A stretch of DNA of 64,000 nt from Oscillospiraceae bacterium. GTDB taxonomy: Bacteria > Bacillota > Clostridia > Oscillospirales > Oscillospiraceae. A model generated the notes under the pieces. The model was not told the DNA's origin. It ran no database searches and saw only the letters and a list, made by a program, of their open reading frames with translations. The position numbers and the translations under genes were made by a program. The stretch spans positions 1 through 64,000 of the forward strand of contig JAETOQ010000005.1 in the NCBI GenBank assembly GCA_021771635.1. The letters are read 5' to 3'. This document shows positions 25,744 to 34,235 of the stretch, one piece after another (position 1 is the stretch's first letter; every line of letters starts with the position of its first letter).

Positions 25744-27205
25744 TAAAAAGGAATTGACACCCGAGGAGCTGGAGCAGCAGGCAGACGCGCTTCTGGCTGC
25801 CGCCGACGCGGCGGAGGGACAGACTGCGGAGGATATGGAGCCGTCTGCGAAGCCCGCCAGAAAGGCCGCGCACAAAAAGGCTCCGGAGGATGCCCCCCAG
25901 GAGCCGCCCCACGTCATGACCGATGAGGAGGCGAAGAAGGCGGGCATCTTCCGCCTGGATGACAAGCAGGTGGCCGCCCTGCCCGCCGCCAGCTGGCTGA
26001 TCAACAGCGAGAAGCTCCGTGAGCTGCTGGCCCGAAGCAAGAAGAAGGGCAAGCTGGAATCCGCCGAGCTGATGGAAGCCGTGGATGAGCTGAATCTCGA
26101 AAGCGAGCAGATGGACCAGCTTTATGACTCTCTGGAAGCGCTGAACATCGACATCAGCGCTGACGAGGACCTGCTCCCGGAGCTGCCGGACGATGAGCCC
26201 GCCGCCGAGGAGATCGCCGATGTGGAGGAGGAAGAGCTGGTCGATCCCAACACGCTGGTGAACAACTTCTCCATCGACGATCCCGTCCGCATGTACCTGA
26301 AGGAGATCGGCAAGGTGCCTCTGCTCTCCCCTGACGAAGAGATCGTCCTGGCCCAGGCCATGGCCGCCGGCAACGAGGCCGCCCAGAAGCTGGAAGAGCT
26401 GAAGCGCTGCCGGGAGTCCGGCGAGGCGGTGACCGTCACGCCGGCGGAAGAGGCCGCCTGGACAAAGGATTACAAAAAGGGGGAGACTGCCAAGCAGAAG
26501 CTGGCGGAGGCCAACCTTCGTCTGGTGGTGTCCATCGCCAAGCGGTATGTGGGCCGGGGCATGCTGTTCCTGGACCTGATCCAGGAGGGTAACCTGGGCC
26601 TGATCAAGGCTGTGGAGAAGTTCGACTACACCAAGGGCTATAAGTTCTCCACCTATGCCACCTGGTGGATCCGGCAGGCCATCACCCGGGCCATTGCGGA
26701 CCAGGCGCGGACCATCCGCATCCCCGTCCACATGGTGGAGACCATCAACAAGGTCATCCGTGTCAGCCGTCAGCTTCTCCAGGAGCTGGGCCACGATCCC
26801 TCTCCCAACGAGATCGCCGCCGAGATGAGCATGCCGGTGGAAAAGGTCCGTGAGATCCTGAAGATCGCCCAGGAGCCTGTCTCCCTGGAGACGCCCATCG
26901 GCGAGGAGGAGGACTCCCACCTGGGCGACTTCATTCCGGACGAGGGCGCTTCCGAGCCCTCCGAGGCCGCCTCCTTCACCCTGCTGAAAGAGCAGCTGAT
27001 GGATGTTCTGTCCACCCTGACTCCCCGGGAGGAAAAGGTGCTGAAGCTGCGCTTCGGCATTGAGGACGGCCGCACCCGCACCCTGGAGGAAGTGGGTAAG
27101 GAGTTCAATGTCACCCGTGAGCGCATCCGGCAGATCGAGGCCAAGGCCCTGCGCAAGCTGCGCCATCCCAGCCGCAGCAAGAAACTGAAGGACTTCCTGA
27201 ACTGA
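25736..27205 (+). CDS. rpoD: Primary sigma factor (sigma-A/RpoD)
   Basis: A 489-residue housekeeping sigma factor. An acidic, variable N-terminus of ~180 residues is followed by region 1.2 ([17 protein letters not shown]), region 2 ([46 protein letters not shown]), region 3 and region 4 ([37 protein letters not shown]). Its start lies inside the end of dnaG, with GGAGGAAAG upstream, the classic macromolecular-synthesis arrangement. Confidence 0.97.
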   Translation: MANKKELTPEELEQQADALLAAADAAEGQTAEDMEPSAKPARKAAHKKAPEDAPQEPPHVMTDEEAKKAGIFRLDDKQVAALPAASWLINSEKLRELLARSKKKGKLESAELMEAVDELNLESEQMDQLYDSLEALNIDISADEDLLPELPDDEPAAEEIADVEEEELVDPNTLVNNFSIDDPVRMYLKEIGKVPLLSPDEEIVLAQAMAAGNEAAQKLEELKRCRESGEAVTVTPAEEAAWTKDYKKGETAKQKLAEANLRLVVSIAKRYVGRGMLFLDLIQEGNLGLIKAVEKFDYTKGYKFSTYATWWIRQAITRAIADQARTIRIPVHMVETINKVIRVSRQLLQELGHDPSPNEIAAEMSMPVEKVREILKIAQEPVSLETPIGEEEDSHLGDFIPDEGASEPSEAASFTLLKEQLMDVLSTLTPREEKVLKLRFGIEDGRTRTLEEVGKEFNVTRERIRQIEAKALRKLRHPSRSKKLKDFLN

Positions 27206-27351
27206 AAGACTGTCCTCTCTCCCTTTTCTATTGGTCCGCGCAGCTTTCGGGGCTCCCGCGCGGGCCCAGCGGGCCGCGTGGGGAAAAGGCGGCGCAGCGC
27301 AGTGAGCGAGCCTTGACCGAAGGCGAGGGATACGCAGCTTGTGCCGCCGAC

Positions 27352-27394
27352 GCGCCATCCCAGCCGGAGCAAGAAGCTGAAGGACTTTTTGATA
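27352..27394 (+). pseudogene. Second, diverged copy of the rpoD 3' end
   Basis: About 42 bases starting GCGCCATCCCAGCCG match the last codons of rpoD (27160-27202) with only about four differences and in the same orientation; the encoded residues [13 protein letters not shown] are identical. It lies 147 bases beyond the rpoD stop, after a GC-rich segment (27206-27351) with no gene. It is best read as a remnant of recombination or insertion at the rpoD 3' end. Confidence 0.7.
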
Positions 27395-27556
27395 CTAATT
27401 CTTGATAAAACCATTTATTAGTTTTATCAAGAACGGAAACGCACAAGGCGTTTCCATTTTGCACCGTAAACGGTGCAAAATGCGTCTCATAAGAACTTGA
27501 CGCGCCTCCGGCGCTATAAAAAGCTTTTTAAAGCTTTTTAACAAGTTCTAGTATGA
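27388..27556. repeat. MITE-like hairpin element downstream of rpoD
   Basis: The ends form imperfect inverted repeats (TTGATACTAATTCTTG against CAAGTTCTAGTATGAA). Inside are a 13-bp stem (TTCTTGATAAAAC/GTTTTATCAAGAA), GGAAACG/CGTTTCC, a 10-bp stem (TTTTGCACCG/CGGTGCAAAA) and GCGCC/GGCGC. Base composition is far more AT-rich than the flanks. No reading frame is credible. Confidence 0.55.
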
Positions 27557-27568
27557 ACTGATAAAAGC

Positions 27569-27605
27569 GGCCCGCCCACGGCGTCTCTCCGTGGGCGGGC
27601 CTGTT
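27569..27605 (+). terminator. Rho-independent terminator for dnaG-rpoD
   Basis: A perfect 13-bp stem GGCCCGCCCACGG / CCGTGGGCGGGCC followed by TGTTTT. It now lies 364 bases after the rpoD stop because of the intervening repeats. Confidence 0.85.
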
Positions 27606-27709
27606 TTCGGCGCTGTTCCTCCCCTGCAACCTAAAATCGCGCGATAGTTGGTGGCGGCAACTACGCATTTCAGATAAACTGGTGCCATCAGGAAAGGAGG
27701 TGGAACACT

Positions 27710-28048
27710 GTGTTTATGGCTACGATCATCGGGTTCATCGGCCTGATCATCTGGGGATTGATCATCGCGTTTCTCGTCCTCATCGCCCGTGCCCTTTTGA
27801 AATACATCCGCACAAAGGACACCCGTGAGGAACAGGCGGCTGTCAAAAAATCATTAGGTGAGGCATTGAAGGCACACCGCACCCGCTGCAAAATGACACA
27901 GGAATTTGTGGCGGAATCCATCGGTGTCAGCCGGCAGGCGGTGTCGAAATGGGAACTGGGGACCTCGGATCCCAGTACTTCCAATCTCCTGGCGCTGGCA
28001 AAGCTGTTTGGCGTCTCCGCGGAAGACCTTTTGAAGGAAGTCCAGTGA
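27710..28048 (+). CDS. Membrane-anchored XRE-family transcriptional regulator
   Basis: A 112-residue protein: one N-terminal membrane helix (ATIIGFIGLIIWGLIIAFLVLIARALL), a charged linker, then a Cro/CI-type helix-turn-helix (LKAHRTRCKMTQEFVAESIGVSRQAVSKWELGTSDPSTSNLLALAKLF). The start is GTG, nine bases after AAAGGAGG; the ATG two codons later would be too far. Joining a membrane helix N-terminal to the DNA-binding domain is unusual and suggests a membrane-located sensor or regulator. Targets unknown. Confidence 0.85.
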   Translation: MFMATIIGFIGLIIWGLIIAFLVLIARALLKYIRTKDTREEQAAVKKSLGEALKAHRTRCKMTQEFVAESIGVSRQAVSKWELGTSDPSTSNLLALAKLFGVSAEDLLKEVQ

Positions 28049-28060
28049 CATCGGAAGCCC

Positions 28061-28107
28061 AAACAGCGGGCGTACGATCTGTGTGATCGTGCGCCCGCTG
28101 TTTTTCA
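28061..28107 (+). terminator. Terminator after the XRE regulator
   Basis: AAACAGCGGGCG..ACGATC pairs with GATCGT..CGCCCGCTGTTT (one mismatch) and is followed by a T-run (CTGTTTTTC). It may also serve the converging ATPase fragment. Confidence 0.85.
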
Positions 28108-28121
28108 TCGATCCTCCCGTT

Positions 28122-28910
28122 CTATCCCAGGTAACTCAGGAGCCGCCCGGTCTCCATGGCCGCCAGCGCCCGGACGCCGTCGAAGTCCACATAGGGGTTG
28201 TAGACCGCCTCCAATTTGTCGTGGTTGGCCTTGGCGTCCTTCAGGGCCATGACGCCCTCCTCCCGCAGCAAGGCCGCCATCCGTGTCTGGAACCGCAGGC
28301 GGGCCTTTCCCTCCGGCTCCGCCATGGCATCCAGCCGGATACGCCGGAAGGGCTTTTTGCCGTAGTCCATACCCGGCCGGGAGGTGACGAAAGCCAGGCC
28401 CAGCCCCGGCACCAGCAGATGCTCGATCCGCTCCGGCTCCTCCGGGGACGGGCAGACGATGGTGTCCCAGCCGTTTGCCTCCGCCGCCTGATGGAGCCGG
28501 GCAAGGCCCGCCCCCGCCAGTTCCCAGCTGTCGGCAAACTCATAGACCTTGGGGCACAGGGTGTCCACACTGTCAAACCGCCAGATGCAGCCCTTGTGGG
28601 TGATGCTTCCCAGAAAACGCCGGGTGGTCCTTCCCCGCTGGCTTCCCTTTTCCCGCAGTTCCCGGCTGATGATGCCGCTCACCCGCCGGTCGGCCCGGTC
28701 CCTGTCAAAGGATCTTCTCACTGACGCCACCGCGTCCAATTCCACCTGCCGGGCTGCCTTTAGACTGTGGTACGCCCGCACATAGGCGGCCTGATAGGCA
28801 TGGGTGTGGGCCTTCACCTCCTCCGCCGCGGCCTTGGCGGCGGTCAGATCGTAAAACCGCCCCAGATCCACATACCGGTCCACCGCCGCGGGATACCGGG
28901 GCTCCATGAC
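28122..28910 (-). pseudogene. C-terminal part of a split PRK06851-like P-loop ATPase
   Basis: An open frame of 261 residues beginning MEPRYPAAVDRYVDLGRFYDL, which corresponds to the middle of PRK06851-type ATPases just after their DGTxPH motif; the Walker A half is missing. The in-frame codon before it (GTC) also belongs to the gene, and the homology ends at 28910 exactly where the mobile element begins. The ATG has no convincing ribosome binding site. Its N-terminal half lies on the same strand at 43861-44139. Joined, the two give about 355 residues, the normal family length. Alone it is presumably non-functional. Confidence 0.8.
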
Positions 28911-28935
28911 GTGGGCAATGTCTCTTTAGGACACC
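28901..28935. other. attL: left junction of the integrated element
   Basis: Host gene sequence (GCTCCATGAC) changes to element sequence at the shared GTGGG (28911-28915). The element arm ends with TTAGGACACC (28926-28935), the inverted counterpart of GGTGTCCTAA at the right end. The layout (half host site, short core, half of a symmetric phage-type site) is what a serine integrase leaves. Confidence 0.7.
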
Positions 28936-29076
28936 TCGTCGCCGCAGCCTCCATATCCTTCGCTTCCGCCTGGCGGCGAAAGCTCACTCATTCCGGTGCG
29001 TCTCCTCTCCCCACCGAACCCGCTCCGCTGGGCTTCGGCGGGGGCCCAGTTTGTCGGTTACAGGCAGAAGTACCTG

Positions 29077-30630
29077 TCAAAATTTCCAATGGATTTTGAC
29101 CTCCTGCTGGCCGGTATCCGGGTCCTGTTCCCCGATCTCGATCTTTTGGATCAGCATGACCGCCAGCTCGCGGGGCAATGTGTCCAGCTTCAGAAGCTCC
29201 TGGGTCTTTTCCATTAAGTCCGTTTGCTGCTGGGGCCGTTCCTGTTCCGCCAGTTCTTCATCGATCTGAGACAGCCGCCGCTCCAGACGGCTTTTTTCAG
29301 CCAGGAAATCCTGGTTCAGGTCCACAAACTGGCCCTCACTCAAGACCCCGGAGACCTTATCCAGATACAGATTCTTGAGTGCGGCGCTCCGCTTTTCCAG
29401 CTGGGTGGTCAGAGCCTTCTGCTCCTGCAGCAGCACATCCCGTTTGGTATCCCGGGGCTGTGGAAGCTCCATCTCCTCCAGCGTGTAGTAGCTCTGAACA
29501 TAGTGCCGCAGCCGCTCTAACACCAAGTCAATCAGCCGGTCCAGCCGGACGGAATGGCGGGTACACAGCTTTTTCTCACCACTGTCGGCATACAGCTTGC
29601 ACCGGAGATAGTAGACCTGGTTCGGCCCTTTTTTGCCGTTGGAAGTCTTGCTCATGGTGCTGCCGCAGTCCATGCACTTTACCAGTCCGGCCAGGGGATG
29701 GACCATCCCTGTCCCGTCCTCCCTGGTGCGCAGCGCCATCAACTTCTGTACCGTCTGGAACGTCTTTCGGTCGATAATAGCCTCGTGGGTGCCCTCCACC
29801 CGGAACCACTGCTCCTGCGGCATGGTAATGAGGGTCTTGGACTTGTAGCTCACCTTTTTTGTCCGTCCCTGCACCATGTTGCCGATATACATTTCATTAT
29901 GGAGAATCCGCCATACCGTAGTCTTGTTCCACAGCCCGTAATCATTCTTAACCGGGTGGTTGCAGGTCCATCCCCGCTCCATTTTGTATCTGGTGGGATT
30001 GATGACGCCGCGGCTGTTGAGCATAAAGGCGATGTTCTGCTTGCCGTGGCCCTCCAGCGCCCACTGAAAAATCTGCCGTACCACCTCCGCCGCCTCCGGC
30101 TCTACAATGAGGTGGTTTTTGTTGCGTGGGTCCTTTTGGTAGCCATAGACGGGAAATCCGCCAATGTACTGCCCCTGCCGCCGCTTCATGTCAAAGACCA
30201 TGCGGATGTTCTCGGAAAGGTCCTCTAAGTACCACTCGTTGATGAGGCCATTGATCTGACGTGCCTTCTTGTTGCCCTTGATCTCAGTGTCGGCGTTGTC
30301 GGCCACCGCGATAAACCGGATGCCCCAGATGGGAAACAGGCCGTGGATGTACTTCTCCACCAGCTCCATGTCGCGGGTAAAACGGGACTGGCTTTTGCAG
30401 AGAATGATCTGAAACTTCTTCTCCTTGGCCGCCGCAATCATGCGGTTAAAGTCAGGCCGCAGGCTGTCGGCGCCGGAGTAATCCTCGTCGCAGTAGATAT
30501 GGTAGATGTCCCAGCCGCGCTCCACGGCATAGCTGATCAGCAGAGATTTTTGGTTCTGGATGCTCTCGGATTCAGGCTGCTGTTTATCTTCATCCTCCTT
30601 GCTCAGTCGTGTATAGATCGCACAAAGTAT
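29077..30630 (-). CDS. Large serine recombinase (site-specific integrase)
   Basis: A 517-residue protein if read from an ATA codon that lies eight bases after AGGAGG. The extra N-terminus (LCAIYTRLSKEDEDKQQ) holds the catalytic serine of the YTRxS motif; the first standard start, GTG at 30525, would omit 35 residues including that serine. Then follow the resolvase domain (DEDYSGADSLRPDFNRM, SRFTRDMELVEKYI), the recombinase domain, a zinc ribbon (CMDCGSTMSK ... RCKLY ... CTRHS) and a coiled coil (about 395-460), the hallmarks of large serine integrases. It sits next to attL. An in-frame TAA directly precedes the ribosome binding site, so no longer form is possible. Confidence 0.88.
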   Translation of the reverse strand: MLCAIYTRLSKEDEDKQQPESESIQNQKSLLISYAVERGWDIYHIYCDEDYSGADSLRPDFNRMIAAAKEKKFQIILCKSQSRFTRDMELVEKYIHGLFPIWGIRFIAVADNADTEIKGNKKARQINGLINEWYLEDLSENIRMVFDMKRRQGQYIGGFPVYGYQKDPRNKNHLIVEPEAAEVVRQIFQWALEGHGKQNIAFMLNSRGVINPTRYKMERGWTCNHPVKNDYGLWNKTTVWRILHNEMYIGNMVQGRTKKVSYKSKTLITMPQEQWFRVEGTHEAIIDRKTFQTVQKLMALRTREDGTGMVHPLAGLVKCMDCGSTMSKTSNGKKGPNQVYYLRCKLYADSGEKKLCTRHSVRLDRLIDLVLERLRHYVQSYYTLEEMELPQPRDTKRDVLLQEQKALTTQLEKRSAALKNLYLDKVSGVLSEGQFVDLNQDFLAEKSRLERRLSQIDEELAEQERPQQQTDLMEKTQELLKLDTLPRELAVMLIQKIEIGEQDPDTGQQEVKIHWKF

Positions 30631-30741
30631 GTGTTACACCTCCTAAAAGGCGTAACTGCTCACTTTAATCGTAGCACTTAGAGCAGCTACCCGGCAAGAA
30701 ATTATTTGAAATCCCTACGCCGCTAAAACGCAGCGCAGGGA

Positions 30742-30858
30742 TCATTTGGACAGTTCTTTTGTGAGCCATGCGGTTATGGCTTGTTGGATGGTGGCGCTAA
30801 TTAGGGCCGCGTCGTTGGATCGTCGCTGCTCGGTCAAGATAAATGTTGTATTTTTCAC
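30742..30858 (-). CDS. Small 38-residue ORF upstream of the recombinase
   Basis: Read directly from the sequence: GTG start with GGAGGTG seven bases upstream, product beginning MKNTTFILTEQRRSND and ending AWLTKELSK. It is followed by an imperfect hairpin (ATCCCTGCGCTGC against its complement near 30700-30735). The good binding site and the position just before the recombinase make it a possible accessory protein, for instance an excision factor, but it matches no family that I recognise. Confidence 0.4.
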   Translation of the reverse strand: MKNTTFILTEQRRSNDAALISATIQQAITAWLTKELSK

Positions 30859-30869
30859 GAAAACACCTC

Positions 30870-31315
30870 CAGAAAATTCTATGAATAGGTGTCCGTGGTT
30901 ATGAAAAACAGATATGCAGGACCACAGCCGTTTCTTGAATATAATAATTTATGCGGCAGCAGTCTGATCATCTTAGGCAGCTACTGAACCGTTTTTCTCA
31001 TAGACATTTTGCCGCTCCATCCCAATATGCCTCTGACGCTTTCAAAATTTTTCCCCCAAAAATGCTTGAGGGTAATGGCATCGGCTTTCATATAGGTAGT
31101 GTCGGTAACCGTCAATCTTCCGCCCGCTGGACTCTTTTCACATACTGATGCATCACATCCGAAAATAATCCCCGAAAAACCTTCCCGGAAGATAACCTCC
31201 TCCACTCTGTCGCTTTCCATGCGATGTTGCCTTACTTTTTTCTTTATTTGTTTACATCTATTTCATTTTACAGCTTCATTTTATAAAAATAGTGCCAGAA
31301 TATTGCCGACAACCA
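30870..31315. other. Gene-poor interval between recombinase and LacI genes
   Basis: Nothing here is a convincing gene. A minus-strand frame of 79 codons (30981-31220) contains VTDTTYMKADA, faintly like the catalytic region of IS1182-type transposases, and could be a decayed insertion-sequence fragment, but the similarity is too short to claim. Confidence 0.3.
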
Positions 31316-31317
31316 TA

Positions 31318-31363
31318 TTTACTATTGAAGAAAATATGTTATAATAATGGAAAAATTAGTAAT
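31318..31363 (+). promoter_or_regulatory. lacI-type gene promoter with operator-like ATTAGTAAT
   Basis: TTTACT, a 16-base spacer and TATAAT (31340-31345) are followed by ATTAGTAAT at 31355-31363, just downstream of the expected transcription start. The same 9-base near-palindrome occurs at the two other regulated promoters of the element, suggesting autorepression. Confidence 0.6.
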
Positions 31364-31377
31364 ATGGGGAAATTACC

Positions 31378-32466
31378 ATGAAATCAAAAAATCCAACTAT
31401 GACAGATATTGCTCGTACTGCTGGAGTCTCTCAGTCGACTGTATCCATGATTTTGAGTGGGAAGCAGCTCTCCTCCTTTCCTCCCGCCACAGTGGCTAAA
31501 GTGCAGGAGGCCTGCAAGGCCTTGAACTATGTCCCCAGAAAGCGAAACAGCAGTAAGTCATCCCGCAAATCCAAGGAAATTTTGGTTCTGGCCTCTAAAA
31601 TGACGAACCCCTACTATCCCTCTATGCTGCAAAGTGTGGAGCGCGAAGCCCTACGCAATGGGCTGAGTGTGGTAGCATGCGATACGTATTACATGCCGGA
31701 TCTGGAAAAACAATATCTGAAGATGGCGTCTGAACGGGATTTTTTGGCTGCCATTTTCCTGTATGCTCCGGTAAATTTGAGTGCTTTGAAAAAATACAAT
31801 CCGCTCCTTCCGGTGGTGGCAATCTGTGACTATGGCAAAAACAGCACGCCTACCGATCTGGTAGAGTTGAATAACCTCCATGCAGGGCGGTTGGCTGCGG
31901 AGCATCTCTATGCGCTGGGACACCGCCGCTACACGCTGCTGACCAATACCGTGGACGGCAGTCAATCCCGCGAGGCTCGTCTGGTGGGTATCCAGCAGTA
32001 TCTGGAAAGCGTCCCTGAACCGTGTAAGATTCAATTTCTCAAGCGGAAAGCCGTCTCCGCTGAGGATGCCATGAGCGATAATTATGACTACAATACCGGT
32101 TATCAATTGGCGCAGGACGTGAGTATTTATCAAGAGGGCAGTACTGCCATCATTGCCATGAACGACATGGTTGCTTTGGGTGCCATGGATGCCGTTCTGG
32201 AAAAGGGTTATAGGGTCCCGGAGGATTTTTCTATCATTGGTTTTGATAATCTGTTATATACCGGTTTAGCCCGTATCTCCCTGACCACTGTCGATAACCA
32301 TACGGACCTCTTGGCAAAATCTGCGATGGATGTGCTGCTGTACCGCATCAATATTTCCAACAACAGTCCTCTGATTTCTGAAACATATTTCAAAATCGAA
32401 TGCCAGCCGCGGCTGATCGTTCGCAAGTCCACAGGACCTGCGGCCTCAGCGGCTGATGATTCTTGA
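31378..32466 (+). CDS. LacI-family transcriptional regulator
   Basis: A 362-residue regulator: an N-terminal helix-turn-helix with hinge (TMTDIARTAGVSQSTVSMILSGKQLSSFPPATVAKVQEACKALNYVP) and a periplasmic-binding-protein-like ligand domain (VLASKMTNPYYPSMLQSVEREA, AIIAMNDMVALGAMDAVLEKGYRVPEDFSIIGFDN). It is transcribed toward the TRAP operon and most likely represses it and the dehydrogenase operon through the ATTA[C/G]TAAT sites. The inducer is unknown, presumably the substrate of the TRAP transporter or a product. Confidence 0.93.
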   Translation: MKSKNPTMTDIARTAGVSQSTVSMILSGKQLSSFPPATVAKVQEACKALNYVPRKRNSSKSSRKSKEILVLASKMTNPYYPSMLQSVEREALRNGLSVVACDTYYMPDLEKQYLKMASERDFLAAIFLYAPVNLSALKKYNPLLPVVAICDYGKNSTPTDLVELNNLHAGRLAAEHLYALGHRRYTLLTNTVDGSQSREARLVGIQQYLESVPEPCKIQFLKRKAVSAEDAMSDNYDYNTGYQLAQDVSIYQEGSTAIIAMNDMVALGAMDAVLEKGYRVPEDFSIIGFDNLLYTGLARISLTTVDNHTDLLAKSAMDVLLYRINISNNSPLISETYFKIECQPRLIVRKSTGPAASAADDS

Positions 32467-32478
32467 CAAACAGGCAAA

Positions 32479-32515
32479 GACCTGACAGACCATGAATGGT
32501 TCTGTCAGGTCCTTC
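32479..32515. terminator. Bidirectional terminator between lacI-type gene and dctQ
   Basis: GACCTGACAGA(A)CC pairs with GG-TCTGTCAGGTC with one bulge; flanking sequence is CCTTCCTTTG on the plus strand. It separates two converging units. Confidence 0.75.
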
Positions 32516-32534
32516 CTTTGGTAGAAAAGAAGTA

Positions 32535-33062
32535 TTACATGTTGTCAGGCTGGATGTTTTCCACAAGCGGCTCGTCATCCTCAGGTCTGCTGCGGAGGGC
32601 AACCACAATATCCCTTATAGAAAACACAGTGATCAAGAGGCATCCCACGCCGTAAGACGCAGGGAGCACCCACGCCGGAGTATTACTGGTGCCACTGGTA
32701 GTGCCCCGGGCAATATGCTGCATACAAATACTGCCCACAAAACATGTGGAGACACCGAAGAATACCGCATTGATCACAGCTGAAATAACTCGGAGCCATT
32801 TATAAACAGTCTTATGGCCCCGCCTCAGCAGAGAGTCCTCGATAAATTCCAGCCGCATGATGCCGCCCTCCTGAAAGCAGAGCGCTGCGCCGATAAAATA
32901 ACCCCAGATAAAGACGGTGCGCAGGAGTTCATCCGACCAGGAGATCGAGATTTTCAGGATAAAGCGTGTGACGACACCGGCAGTGGCCACTAAAATGCCG
33001 ATCAATCCGACATACCCCACAAACACGCTGCCGATTTGATTGATCTTCTTGCCAAATTTCAC
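32535..33062 (-). CDS. TRAP transporter small permease subunit (DctQ type)
   Basis: A membrane protein of about 175 residues with four helices. It shows the DctQ pattern: GVVTRFILKISISWSDELLRTVFIWGYFIGAALCFQEGGIMRLEFI. With DctM and DctP it forms a sodium-driven importer of organic acids. The chosen start is GTG (33062), preceded by AGGGTGA; another GTG three codons earlier (33071) has no good binding site. Here DctQ is the last gene of the operon, after DctP, a less usual order. Confidence 0.92.
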   Translation of the reverse strand: MKFGKKINQIGSVFVGYVGLIGILVATAGVVTRFILKISISWSDELLRTVFIWGYFIGAALCFQEGGIMRLEFIEDSLLRRGHKTVYKWLRVISAVINAVFFGVSTCFVGSICMQHIARGTTSGTSNTPAWVLPASYGVGCLLITVFSIRDIVVALRSRPEDDEPLVENIQPDNM

Positions 33063-33120
33063 GATAATCACCCTAAATCACGCAAAATACCAGAGTCATT
33101 TGTTCAAAACTCAAAACACA

Positions 33121-34173
33121 TCAGCGCAGGGATTCCACAAAGGACTGGGTCATATCCAGAACATCACTGGAGCCGACGATTTCATTGAAAATATCATATA
33201 CGGCAGGATCGATCAGAGCCTTAAACGCCTCCGTATCCGGCTCCCATTCGATCTCAACGCCATTCTCTTCCATCTGCTTATAGCAGTCCTCGGTCAGCTC
33301 ATCCGTCAACTCACGCTGCCAATCTCGTGCATCCTCAAAGGCCTGGCGGACGATCTTCTGCTGGTTCTCAGTCAGGGAGGCCCAGGTCTTCTCATTGAAC
33401 ATAACAGTGATTGGTGTATAAGAATGGTTCGTGACAGACAGGTAATCCTGCACTTCCCACATCTTGTAGCTGGCCAGAGTCGTCATGCCGTTTTCGTTGG
33501 CATCGACCGTGCCATTCTGCAGAGCGGTAAAGGTCTCTGTCATATCAACAGCCATCGGAATGGCGCCAAATGCTTCCCAGGTGGCGTTCTGTGTCTTGGA
33601 GGGGACGATGCGGATTTTCAGGCCGGCCATGTCCTTCGGCTCCACAATGGGATTTCTATTGTTCATCAGCTGGCGCATACCAGATTCAAAGTAGGTGAAC
33701 AGCAGGGCGCCGCTTCCCTCAAACAGGCTGGAGATGTACTGGCCAGGTTCTCCATCCAGCGTGGCACGGGCCTCTTCGGCATTGTTGAACAGGAACGGCA
33801 GTTCAAAGACCTGAACAGCGGGAACATACCCGGAGATATAGGACGGACCGCAGGAGCAAACATCGATCGTACCCTGGAAAACGCCGTCTACGCAGGCGCT
33901 CAGAGAACCCATCTCACTGCCGTAATATACGTCGGCAGTGATGTTGCCGTTGGAGTATTCCTCGACCAGCTCGGCAAATTTGTCGTAGCCCTTGCTGATC
34001 GCGTTGTCTTTCGTATTGCCGGCAGACACAACGGTCAGCTTGACAGGCGTATCCGCTGTCTCTTCAGTGCCAGGCTTTTCCTGGCTTTCGGAAGAATCTT
34101 CTTTTTTTCCACCGCAGGCGGTGAGGCTAAAAACCATAGCAAGGACCAGCAACAGAGACATCAGCTTTTTCAT
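33121..34173 (-). CDS. TRAP transporter substrate-binding lipoprotein (DctP type)
   Basis: A 350-residue lipoprotein (signal MKKLMSLLLVLAMVFSLTAC-G). DctP features include SGYVPAVQVFELPFLFNNAEEA, DMAGLKIRIVPSKTQNATWEAFGAIP (the arginine in LKIRIV contacts the carboxylate of ligands) and TALQNGTVDANENGMTTL. It binds the substrate, probably a small organic or sugar acid, outside the cell. AGGAGG precedes the start. Confidence 0.93.
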   Translation of the reverse strand: MKKLMSLLLVLAMVFSLTACGGKKEDSSESQEKPGTEETADTPVKLTVVSAGNTKDNAISKGYDKFAELVEEYSNGNITADVYYGSEMGSLSACVDGVFQGTIDVCSCGPSYISGYVPAVQVFELPFLFNNAEEARATLDGEPGQYISSLFEGSGALLFTYFESGMRQLMNNRNPIVEPKDMAGLKIRIVPSKTQNATWEAFGAIPMAVDMTETFTALQNGTVDANENGMTTLASYKMWEVQDYLSVTNHSYTPITVMFNEKTWASLTENQQKIVRQAFEDARDWQRELTDELTEDCYKQMEENGVEIEWEPDTEAFKALIDPAVYDIFNEIVGSSDVLDMTQSFVESLR

Positions 34174-34235
34174 TTTTACTCCTCCTAGTAATTTGTTTTA
34201 TAACAATATGCACTGCATAGGGTTACCACAGGTAC

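Noticed and set aside
30981-31220. 79-codon minus frame with VTDTTYMKADA, like a transposase fragment
   Set aside because: The similarity is only a few residues, with no inverted repeats nearby; mentioned as a possibility within the interval entry only.
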